Positions 57,664 to 64,000 of a stretch of 64,000 nt of DNA are shown here, in pieces (position 1 is the stretch's first letter; every line of letters starts with the position of its first letter). This DNA is from Fimbriimonadaceae bacterium (lineage in GTDB: Bacteria > Armatimonadota > Fimbriimonadia > Fimbriimonadales > Fimbriimonadaceae): contig CP075364.1 in assembly GCA_019454105.1 (NCBI GenBank), forward strand, positions 437,362 through 501,361. The letters are read 5' to 3'. The notes beneath the pieces are model-generated. The model was not told the origin of the DNA, ran no database searches, and saw only the letters and a list, made by a program, of their open reading frames with translations. Both the position numbers and the translations under genes were made by a program.

Positions 57664-58101
57664 ATGACTCATAGCCTGGCCGTCCAATGCTTGACATGTG
57701 CCTGGATGGCCGCGATCGGATGGTATGTCCAACTCGTCCACTATCCCGCCTTCTTGCGGATCAAACCTGAAGAATGGGGCTCCTTCCACGCTTTCCATAG
57801 CGCGATGACGGGCGTCCTCGTCGTCGGGCCGATGCTGGCCCAGACGGCGGCCACCGCCTGGTGCTTCGTCCTCGCGCCTCTTGACCGAAAGTCATGGCTC
57901 CTGGCCGCCTGCTGGCTCCTGTCGTTCGGATGGACTTTGGCGGTCACAGGGCCGATGCACGGCAGGCTGGCTCCAGGGACCCTTCAGACCGAAGTGCCCC
58001 GTCTGATCGCCTCGTGCTGGGTTCGATCGATCGCCTGGTCGCTCCAGGCCCTGATCGCCGCTTGGCTTCTGGCGCGAATGGCCGAGTCTCCAGTAAGATG
58101 A
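57664..58101 (+). CDS. Four-helix membrane protein of unknown function
   Basis: This 145-aa protein has four hydrophobic helices: HSLAVQCLTCAWMAAIGWYV, HSAMTGVLVVGPMLAQTAAT, SWLLAACWLLSFGWTLAVTG and SIAWSLQALIAAWLLARMAE. The first loop carries VQLVHYPAFLRI, with FHAFHSAMTG after it; similar small membrane proteins with an HYP motif occur widely but have no assigned role. The His pairs could bind a metal. The stop overlaps the start of the interrupted gene downstream (ATGA). Confidence 0.75.
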   Translation: MTHSLAVQCLTCAWMAAIGWYVQLVHYPAFLRIKPEEWGSFHAFHSAMTGVLVVGPMLAQTAATAWCFVLAPLDRKSWLLAACWLLSFGWTLAVTGPMHGRLAPGTLQTEVPRLIASCWVRSIAWSLQALIAAWLLARMAESPVR

Positions 58102-58724
58102 CCTCCGTGAGGACTCTGCTCTTGGTGTTGGGGCTGTGCGGATTGGCCTCAGCCCAAACGAAAGACCAACTGGCACCGACTTGAGCCGGGTGCGCGGCGG
58201 AAGCCCGCTCGCTCCGTGAGGGCGAGATCCCCCATCCATTCACTCTCAATACACGGTTCATCGAGATCGACGACCCGAGCGTCGATCGGCGGCTGACGCT
58301 CGACTATCGCGCGATGCCGACCCTCTCGGTGGGCCTTGAGTACACGCCTGGACGCGAGGAAGTCATGCCGAGGGGAAGCTGGTTCCTTCTCCGCCAGAAG
58401 GGCTCGCTGCCCTCTCTCGTGCTTGGGTTCGCGTCCGACCGATTGACCACGCCGCGCGGTTCGGCCGTCTTCTTCACCGCGACCCGCACCGAGGCCAACT
58501 CGCCGATCGTGCCGTTCGTTTCGGTGAAGTATTCGACGGACAACAACCGGTTCTACTTCCCAGCTGGGTTCAACACGTTGCTGGCGAAGGACTGGGTGTT
58601 CCAGACGCTCTATGACGGCAGCCATACGCACCTCATCCTCACTCACAGCTTTGAAGGGAAGACGGCGAGCGTGATGATGGCCCGACACAAGTACCTTGGG
58701 ATCCAGTTCGGCATTGGCTTCTAG
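58098..58724 (+). pseudogene. Exported protein gene interrupted by an in-frame TGA
   Basis: The frame starts with a good signal peptide (MTSVRTLLLVLGLCGLASAQ) overlapping the previous stop. It meets TGA at 58182-58184 after 28 codons, then stays open in the same frame to the TAG at 58722. The part after the stop (EGEIPHPFTLNTRFIEID, then LSVGLEYTPGREEVM and ending YLGIQFGIGF) reads as a real beta-rich exported protein of about 180 aa. No frameshift is needed. The likeliest cause is a nonsense mutation or a base error. Without the signal peptide a product starting at ATG 58314 would stay in the cytoplasm. Confidence 0.6.
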
Positions 58725-58741
58725 CTTCGTTGGGCCAAACT

Positions 58742-59641
58742 ATGCGCGTGACGTACCGGTTCGGTCCATTTCTCGATACGCCCGTCGACCAGGTTGGGCT
58801 TGAAGAGCGGGCGGCACGGTTCACCAAGCGGTCGATCAAAAAGGACGCCAAAGTCGCGGGCCTGAGGCTCGCCGTCGCTATTTGCGACCTCACGACTCTT
58901 GAGGGCAAAGACACCGAAGGGAAGGTGAGGCAACTCTGCGCCAAGGCCATTCGCCCCGGATCCGGCGCGCCGAGCGTTGCAGCGGTGTGCGTCTATCCCA
59001 ACCTCGTGCCCGTGGCGCGAGAGGCGCTTCGGGGCAGCGGGGTCAAAGTGGCGGCCGTCGCGACGGCCTTTCCGAGCGGGCAGTTCCCTTTGGAACTCAG
59101 GTTGGAGGACGTCCGCCAAACTGTCGCGTCGGGTGCGGACGAGATCGACATGGTCATCAACCGCCGAGCGTTCCTGGAAGGCGACTATGCCGCCGTCCGC
59201 GACGAGATCGAGGCGGTGAAAGACGCCTGCGGCCCGGCCCACTTGAAGGTGATCCTCGAGACTGGTGAGATCGGCAGCTACGACAGCGTCCGGCGGGCGA
59301 GCTTTCTCGCCATGGAGGCCGGGGCTGATTTCATCAAGACTTCGACCGGCAAAGTGCACCCTGCGGCGACGATGCCGGTGACTCTCGCCATGCTGGAGGC
59401 GATCCGCGACTTCCACTGGGATACCGGTCGAGAGGTCGGCATGAAGCCAGCCGGAGGCATCCGGACCGCCAAGGAGGCCCTTCACTATCTGGTCATGGTC
59501 AAGGAGAGCCTCGGTGAAGCGTGGCTGACGCCGCGCCTCTTCAGGTTCGGGGCGTCGGCCCTCCTCAACGATCTCTTGCTCCAGCTTCATAAAGAGGCGA
59601 CAGGGCGCTACCAATCGCGGAACGACGTAAGCCTGGACTAA
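58742..59641 (+). CDS. deoC: Deoxyribose-phosphate aldolase
   Basis: DeoC splits 2-deoxyribose-5-phosphate to glyceraldehyde-3-phosphate and acetaldehyde. The 299-aa TIM-barrel protein has DLTTLEGKDTEGKVRQLCAK, VAAVCVYPNL, VATAFPSGQFPLELRLEDVR, ADEIDMVINRRAFLEGDYAA, LKVILETGEIG, the Schiff-base lysine in ADFIKTSTGKVHPAATM, and VGMKPAGGIRTAKEAL. ATG 58742 is preferred over a TTG 12 bases earlier. The two aldehyde dehydrogenase genes directly downstream would oxidise the acetaldehyde, forming a deoxynucleoside salvage unit. Confidence 0.95.
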   Translation: MRVTYRFGPFLDTPVDQVGLEERAARFTKRSIKKDAKVAGLRLAVAICDLTTLEGKDTEGKVRQLCAKAIRPGSGAPSVAAVCVYPNLVPVAREALRGSGVKVAAVATAFPSGQFPLELRLEDVRQTVASGADEIDMVINRRAFLEGDYAAVRDEIEAVKDACGPAHLKVILETGEIGSYDSVRRASFLAMEAGADFIKTSTGKVHPAATMPVTLAMLEAIRDFHWDTGREVGMKPAGGIRTAKEALHYLVMVKESLGEAWLTPRLFRFGASALLNDLLLQLHKEATGRYQSRNDVSLD

Positions 59642-59651
59642 GGCCGGGCCA

Positions 59652-59657
59652 TACTGT
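59652..59657 (+). promoter_or_regulatory. Putative -10 box for leaderless ALDH gene
   Basis: TACTGT ends 5 bases before the ATG at 59663, suggesting the pair can be transcribed apart from deoC. Confidence 0.4.
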
Positions 59658-59662
59658 AGACG

Positions 59663-61114
59663 ATGCCGAGCACCGAGGCAGCCTGGACATACGCTCCCGC
59701 CCCTGAGGGCCGCGACATCGTCAAGTTGCGCCAGTCGTACGGACTCTTCATCGACGGGCAGTTCGTCGAGCCGACTGATGGCGGTCGGTTCGTGACGGAG
59801 AACCCAGCGACCGAAGAGCCCCTGGCGGAGGTCGCGCAAGCGACAGCCGCCGATGTCGACCGGGCTATTGCCGCGGCTCGGGCCGCGTTCCCGGCCTGGT
59901 CTGGGTTGCCTGATTTGGAGCGAGGAAAGTTCTTGTTCCGGCTTGCTCGACTCATCCAGGAGCGGGCTCGCGAGTTGGCCGTGCTCGAGAGCCTCGACGG
60001 GGGCAAGCCGATCCGCGAGAGTCGGGACGTCGATGTGCCCCTGGCCGCCGCCCACTTTTTCTACTACGCCGGTTGGGCCGACAAACTGGGAGAGGCGTTC
60101 CCGGGACGCGACCCTCGGCCTCTGGGAGTCGCCGCTCAAGTGATCCCGTGGAACTTTCCCCTTCTCATGGCTGTCTGGAAGCTCGCTCCGGCCCTCGCCA
60201 CCGGCAACACTTGCGTCCTCAAGCCGGCCGAGACCACCCCTTTGACGGCTCTCCTCTTGGCCGAGTTGGTGCAGGACGCCGGGATTCCTCCCGGGGTCGT
60301 CAACATCCTTACCGGTGACGGGACGACCGGGGCCGCCCTGGTGTCCCACGAGGGGGTCGACAAAGTCGCCTTCACTGGATCCACAGAGGTCGGCAAGCGG
60401 ATCATGCAGACGGCCAAGACTCGGCACCTCACCTTGGAGTTGGGCGGCAAGGCGGCCAACATCGTCTTTGAGGACGCTCCGCTCGACCAGGCCGTCGAAG
60501 GCGTGGTCAACGGCATTTATTTCAATCAGGGCCACGTGTGCTGCGCCGGGTCGAGGCTGCTCGTTCAGGAAAGCGTCGCCGAGCTCTTTGTGCGCAAGCT
60601 CGCCCATCGGATTGAGTCGCTGATTGTTGGTGACCCGCTCGACAAGAACACCGACATCGGGGCGATCAACTCCCGGGCGCAACTCACGAAGATTCAAGAA
60701 CTCTGCGCATCAGGCGAGGAGGAAGGATGCGTTCGCCACGAGTCAGGCGCCGCCCTGCCGGAGCGTGGCCACTGGTTCCGTCCGACCTTCTTCACCGAGG
60801 TCGCCCAAACCCACCGCATCGCCCGCGAAGAGATCTTCGGACCTGTTCTGGCCGTCATGACCTTCCGCACTCCCGAAGAGGCGGTCGAGAAGGCGAACAA
60901 CACGGTCTACGGCCTCAGCGCCGGAGTCTGGACCGACAAAGGCAGCAAGATCTTCAAGACGCTCGGCAAGCTGCGTGCCGGGGTCGTCTGGGCCAACACG
61001 TTCAACAAGTTCGACCCTTCGGCCCCGTTCGGCGGCATGCAAGAGAGCGGCTTCGGTAGAGAAGGCGGCCGTCACGGCTTGGCTCCCTACTTGTCCTTGG
61101 GAGGAGAAGCGTGA
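59663..61114 (+). CDS. Aldehyde dehydrogenase (catalytic, ALDH16-like N-terminal half)
   Basis: This 483-aa enzyme oxidises an aldehyde to an acid with NAD(P). The domain is complete: LFIDGQFVEPTDGGRFVTEN at the start, the Rossmann segment VIPWNFPLLMAVWKLAPALA, KPAETTPLTAL, GFTGS-type VAFTGSTEVGKRIM, the base Glu259 in LELGGKAANIVF and the nucleophile Cys293 in NQGHVCCAGSRLL. EIFGPVLAVMTF and FGGMQESGFGREGG complete the set. It is closest in layout to the active half of ALDH16. It follows deoC by 21 bases and overlaps the partner gene by 4 bases. Acetaldehyde from DeoC is the likely substrate. Confidence 0.9.
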   Translation: MPSTEAAWTYAPAPEGRDIVKLRQSYGLFIDGQFVEPTDGGRFVTENPATEEPLAEVAQATAADVDRAIAAARAAFPAWSGLPDLERGKFLFRLARLIQERARELAVLESLDGGKPIRESRDVDVPLAAAHFFYYAGWADKLGEAFPGRDPRPLGVAAQVIPWNFPLLMAVWKLAPALATGNTCVLKPAETTPLTALLLAELVQDAGIPPGVVNILTGDGTTGAALVSHEGVDKVAFTGSTEVGKRIMQTAKTRHLTLELGGKAANIVFEDAPLDQAVEGVVNGIYFNQGHVCCAGSRLLVQESVAELFVRKLAHRIESLIVGDPLDKNTDIGAINSRAQLTKIQELCASGEEEGCVRHESGAALPERGHWFRPTFFTEVAQTHRIAREEIFGPVLAVMTFRTPEEAVEKANNTVYGLSAGVWTDKGSKIFKTLGKLRAGVVWANTFNKFDPSAPFGGMQESGFGREGGRHGLAPYLSLGGEA

Positions 61115-61863
61115 GGACGAGTGTCCGCAAGACATGGAAGATGGTCGTGAACGGGGAGTTCGTCCGGAGCGAGAGCGGGCGCACGTTCGAGCACGACGGC
61201 CAACAGGTTCCGCTCGCCAGCCGCAAGGACGTCAGGGACGCGGTAAGGGCCGCGCGTCAAGCGCAGCCGGGTTGGGCCTCCCGGAGAGGCTACAACCGAG
61301 GGCAGATCCTTTATCGGCTCGCCGAAATGGTCGAGGGCCGTCTGGACGGGGCTGTCTCTGACCGGCTTGTGCATTATGCGGGCTGGTGCGACAAGGCGGC
61401 CCAGGTTCTCGGGGCGGTCAATCCGGTGGCCGGGCCGTACTTCAGTTTCAGCTTCCCAGAGCCGGTCGGGGTGGTCGGGATCGTGGCCCCGGGGCCAGGG
61501 GCCCTGCCGCTCGCTACAGGGGTCGCCGCCGCTTTGGCCGGGGGGAACGCAGTGGTCGCCTACGCCCCAGACCCGATCGTCGGGCTCGAGTTTGCAGAGG
61601 CGTCGGTGACCTCCGACCTGCCGCCGGGCGTTCTCAATGTTGTAACCGGTGACTTTTCTTCGGTCGCGTCCCATTTGGCCGCACATCGCGACGTCGACTG
61701 CCTGGCGGTCCCGGCTCCGGCTCAGCCCTATGCCGAAGCGTGCAGCGACAGTCTGAAAAGGCTGGTCGAACTGCCGAGAGAAGGCTGGGAGGATCTGGCC
61801 GGGATCGGCTGGGTCGAAAGGTTCGTCGAGATCAAGACGGTCTGGCACCCAGTTGGCACCTGA
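61111..61863 (+). CDS. Truncated ALDH-like protein without catalytic residues
   Basis: This 250-aa protein matches only the NAD-binding half of an aldehyde dehydrogenase: WKMVVNGEFVRSESGRTFEH, RKDVRDAVRAARQAQPGWAS, GYNRGQILYRLAEMVEGRLD and EPVGVVGIVAPGPGALPLAT, then PPGVLNVVTGDFSSVA. The region with the catalytic Cys and Glu is missing, and it ends with WVERFVEIKTVWHPVG. In ALDH16 such a dead second domain is fused to the active one; here it is a separate gene overlapping the active enzyme by ATGA. A structural or regulatory partner role is likely. Confidence 0.85.
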   Translation: MRTSVRKTWKMVVNGEFVRSESGRTFEHDGQQVPLASRKDVRDAVRAARQAQPGWASRRGYNRGQILYRLAEMVEGRLDGAVSDRLVHYAGWCDKAAQVLGAVNPVAGPYFSFSFPEPVGVVGIVAPGPGALPLATGVAAALAGGNAVVAYAPDPIVGLEFAEASVTSDLPPGVLNVVTGDFSSVASHLAAHRDVDCLAVPAPAQPYAEACSDSLKRLVELPREGWEDLAGIGWVERFVEIKTVWHPVGT

Positions 61864-61869
61864 CAAGCC

Positions 61870-63588
61870 TCAGAAACGCGATCCCAACAGGCGCCAACGG
61901 CCTTGGATGCTGACCGACGCGACGAGCAGCATCATTTCGTCGGTCGTCGCCTCGCCCCACCGCACCGTTTTCGGCGGACGGCTGGGATTGTTCGGGTTGC
62001 CGTCCGAATTGTCGAACTCGGCTTCGATCCGGAGCTTTGATCCCCTCGTGAGTAGGAGAGGCTCCTCGAAGTGGTAGACGAACTGCCAGTTGAAGTCCCA
62101 GTCGTCGACCTTGATGAGCAGCGCCTCTTGTCCGTCCGGTTTGATCCAGGTCGCTTTCATCTTGCGACCCAAAAGGTGCATGTGCGGCATGAGGGAGTAC
62201 AACTTGACGTCGACAGGAATCGGGATCGTCTGGGTGAACCGGGCATCGGACTTGCCCGCCGGAATCTGGATCAGCGGGTTCGCGAGCCAGGCGATCGTCA
62301 CTTCGTCCTGAACTTTTCCTTTCTCGAAGTAGAGCGCGACCTCGGTTTGGTCGGTCTCTTCCACTCCCGATTTGCTGTAGTGGACTTGGAGCACAAGGTC
62401 TGTCCCCGGATCGATCCGGATCCCTGTGCCCGGGGGGTAGCGCTCCGGCATCAGTCCCGGCGCCCAGCCACCCAGGGAGCCGCTCGGGATCGTGCCGATG
62501 CCTCCGAAAGTCATGAACCCGCCAGCTTTGCCCTGGGCCGCCTGACGCGCGGCACGGCCTGAACGGTCCAAGAACACGATCACGTGGTGGACGATCCGCC
62601 GGTTGCCAGGGCGGACATCGATCGCACTGACAAAGACAGGCTCTTTGATGTCAGGTCGGACGACGAAGTTCCAGTACTCGTCCCTGCCGTCCGGCCCGAG
62701 CGTGAACTTCTCCGGCATCTTCACGGTCATGTCGGGCTCTCCGAGCGGCCAGTCGGTAGGGAAGTCGGGGGTCTTCGGCTCGGTACCTTCGCCGCGGGGG
62801 GCTCCAGCGTCGGACCACCGCTGGAGCAGGGCGACGTCCGCTTCTGACAAGCGATTGTCGTGCTTGAAGGGAACAACGCCTGGCTCGGCCTTCCAGGGCG
62901 GCATCCGGCGGCTCTGGGTGACCTGGGCGATCATCCGGTGCCGCTTCTTGGCATTGTCGTAGCCAACGAGCGAGAAGGGTGCGACCTGCCCGGGCCGATG
63001 GCAAGAAACGCAATGGCGGTTGAGCAAGTCTCCTACCGACTCGGTGTAAGTGGACTTCCGCATGGGCAAAGGACGCGGTCCAGGCTCGACGAGGCAACCA
63101 AAGGCTTCCGTCTCGCTGAAGCTCCAAGTTCGTCCGTCCAATAAGGCCCGGAGCACGTCCCGAAGGTAAGGTTCCTGAACGTCTTCCGAGTATTTGGCGT
63201 CGTCGATCGCCCCTCGATACACAAGTCGGCCTCGCGCGTCCCGGACGACGACGGTCGGGACGACCTTGACACGGTCGGATTGGGCTTCCATCCCGCCGGG
63301 ATCTAAGAGACAATCGAAGCGATAGCTGCGGGCCCGAGCGTATTCCGACACCTTGGGCTCGTCGTCGGCCGCGTTCGGGAACCTCGCCTCGAACGTCACG
63401 CCCTTGCCCTCGAAATCCCGAACGATCGACAAAATGCGGGGCGTGTACTTGGCCGCTACCGGGCACTCGGTCGACAGATAGAAACGAACTCTGGCGACAG
63501 GTTCCTTCTTGACTTCTTGCTTGCCTGTCGCGAACCAGTGGACTCCAGTCACGACGGCCACCAGTAGCCCGACCTTTACAAATGTCAT
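61870..63588 (-). CDS. Redoxin-cytochrome c-copper monooxygenase-like fusion
   Basis: This 572-aa protein starts with a signal or anchor helix (VGLLVAVVTGVHWFATGK) and has three parts. Residues about 30-150 are a thioredoxin-like redoxin domain with FYLSTECPVAAKY (Cys42). Residues about 180-265 are a c-type haem domain with CVSCH (193-197) and a downstream Met. Residues about 290-565 resemble the copper type II ascorbate-dependent monooxygenases (PHM/DBM): His334-His335 (RRIVHHVIVFLD), His403 (LQVHYSK) and His469/His471 (LMPHMHLLGRK). The copper set matches PHM. It would act in the periplasm. AGGAAGG precedes the ATG. It is divergent from the SDR gene and convergent with the ALDH pair. Confidence 0.87.
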   Translation of the reverse strand: MTFVKVGLLVAVVTGVHWFATGKQEVKKEPVARVRFYLSTECPVAAKYTPRILSIVRDFEGKGVTFEARFPNAADDEPKVSEYARARSYRFDCLLDPGGMEAQSDRVKVVPTVVVRDARGRLVYRGAIDDAKYSEDVQEPYLRDVLRALLDGRTWSFSETEAFGCLVEPGPRPLPMRKSTYTESVGDLLNRHCVSCHRPGQVAPFSLVGYDNAKKRHRMIAQVTQSRRMPPWKAEPGVVPFKHDNRLSEADVALLQRWSDAGAPRGEGTEPKTPDFPTDWPLGEPDMTVKMPEKFTLGPDGRDEYWNFVVRPDIKEPVFVSAIDVRPGNRRIVHHVIVFLDRSGRAARQAAQGKAGGFMTFGGIGTIPSGSLGGWAPGLMPERYPPGTGIRIDPGTDLVLQVHYSKSGVEETDQTEVALYFEKGKVQDEVTIAWLANPLIQIPAGKSDARFTQTIPIPVDVKLYSLMPHMHLLGRKMKATWIKPDGQEALLIKVDDWDFNWQFVYHFEEPLLLTRGSKLRIEAEFDNSDGNPNNPSRPPKTVRWGEATTDEMMLLVASVSIQGRWRLLGSRF

Positions 63589-63616
63589 GGTGCCTTCCTG
63601 TTACTGACGCTCTGAC

Positions 63617-63634
63617 TGTGCCAAGGTTGGCACA
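63617..63634. promoter_or_regulatory. Perfect palindrome at a divergent promoter
   Basis: TGTGCCAAGGTTGGCACA has 8-bp perfect arms around GG, in the 45-base gap between the divergent copper-protein and SDR genes. Its last base is the first base of the SDR ATG, so a bound repressor would block both genes. Confidence 0.5.
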
Positions 63635-64000
63635 TGCGGGATCGCCGTGTCTTGGTCACCGGGAGCTCGAAGGGTATCGGACGGGCTGTCGCAAGGAGGG
63701 CGGCGAGGGACGGGTGGCGGGTCGCGGTGCATTACCGAGCAGACCAATCGGCGGCCGAGGACACGCTGTCGGCGCTCGGCGAATCAGCCGCTGGGCTTTA
63801 TCAGGCGGACCTGGCCGATCCGTCGGCGGCTGCGACCCTCGTCGCCCGGGTCTTGGCGGAAGGGCCCTTGCACGCCTTGGTCAACAACGCGGGCGAGTAC
63901 GTGAAGCTCGACTTCGCCGGGTCGTCGGCTGCAGAGACCCGAGAAGCCTTCGAGAGGGCATGGGCTGTCAACTTCCTCTCTCCGGCCTTGCTAGTCCATG
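63634..64000 (+). CDS. SDR-family oxidoreductase (3' end beyond window)
   Basis: This short-chain dehydrogenase/reductase is cut by the window edge after about 122 residues. The NAD(P)-binding motif is VTGSSKGIGRAVARRAARDG, with HYRAD suggesting NADP preference as in FabG-like enzymes. The structural motif LVNNAGEYVKLDF and WAVNFLSPALL are present; the catalytic Ser-Tyr-Lys lies beyond the edge. The palindrome just before the start may regulate it. The substrate cannot be given. Confidence 0.85.
   Translation, partial: MRDRRVLVTGSSKGIGRAVARRAARDGWRVAVHYRADQSAAEDTLSALGESAAGLYQADLADPSAAATLVARVLAEGPLHALVNNAGEYVKLDFAGSSAAETREAFERAWAVNFLSPALLVH

Noticed and set aside
58182-58184. Selenocysteine codon
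   Set aside because: The TGA lies just after a signal peptide, not at a redox site, and I saw no convincing SECIS-like hairpin immediately after it.
58721-60697. A 658-codon open frame on the minus strand over deoC and the aldehyde dehydrogenase
   Set aside because: Both plus-strand genes have full catalytic motifs; the antisense frame arises from high GC at third positions.
63617-63634. Sigma-54 -24 element (TTGGCAC)
   Set aside because: No GC element at -12 follows at the right spacing; the palindrome explains the sequence better.
1-64000. CRISPR array, insertion sequence or rRNA operon
   Set aside because: No regularly spaced repeats, no transposase and no conserved rRNA segments were seen in either strand.

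Overview
This looks like a chromosomal segment from a member of the Fimbriimonadales / Armatimonadota, or a close relative. The sequence is GC-rich and very densely coded, with many 4-base ATGA or TTGA overlaps between genes. It carries a prepilin of the Armatimonadota type (FTLIELLVVIAIIAILAA followed by a CLSNLKQ block), two exported proteins with PEP-CTERM tails (VPEPATLMALG and IPEPGTMLALG), a PorV-like outer-membrane barrel and a PagL-like lipid A deacylase. Together these indicate a diderm cell. The taxonomic call is inferred from protein signatures, since no rRNA is present. About 63 protein genes are supported; no rRNA, tRNA, CRISPR array or insertion sequence was found.

Layout. 1-2.2 kb: an edge-truncated exported protein coupled to an XRE/TPR regulator. 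2.2-6.6 kb: orphan pstB, aroC, phhB, a thioredoxin-fold exported protein and a Ca/Na antiporter. 6.7-12.95 kb: pckA, a CHRD PEP-CTERM protein, a pilin-like protein with an LCP protein, then a prepilin, a deaminase and an alkyltransferase-like protein. 12.95-20.8 kb: tgt and pagL; der; an esterase, grpE, glmM and coaX in a chain; and a helix-hairpin-helix protein. 20.8-24.4 kb: an exported inactive caspase-like protein, a PorV-like barrel and an Ig-like exported protein. 24.5-30.2 kb: cheW, cheA, an HDOD protein and fliD. 30.2-36.2 kb: a NatAB-like exporter, a NodB-NAGPA fusion and a methylcrotonyl-CoA carboxylase beta subunit with an attenuator-like leader. 36.5-46.96 kb: kbl, a PEP-CTERM propeller, an S41 protease, nadC-birA, rbsK, an FG-GAP protein, an ArsR-B12 fusion regulator and an acyl-CoA dehydrogenase. 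47-53.2 kb: an exported protein, a GT39-like membrane transferase, a Xer recombinase, and livF-rimI-tsaD-sensor. 53.2-56.2 kb: a phage terminase and portal pair flanked by GC-rich hairpin repeats. 56.3-64 kb: a SurA-like chaperone, rpmB, a gene interrupted by an in-frame stop, deoC with a split ALDH16-like pair, a redoxin-cytochrome-copper protein, and an SDR oxidoreductase running off the edge.

How the genes fit together. Deoxyribose-phosphate cleavage by DeoC gives acetaldehyde, which the adjacent aldehyde dehydrogenase pair could oxidise. The Che-HDOD-FliD block links chemotaxis to flagellar assembly. TsaD and RimI form the common tRNA/ribosome modification neighbourhood. At least a dozen genes have a TANNNT element 5-9 bases before the start codon, which suggests widespread leaderless transcription. 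The most unusual items are the dead caspase/barrel/Ig cluster, a 13-bp operator-like palindrome over a promoter at 20.8 kb, the carboxylase leader with an intrinsic terminator, the ArsR-cobalamin fusion, the split ALDH16 and the repeat-flanked phage remnant. No complete, clearly new multigene system was proven.
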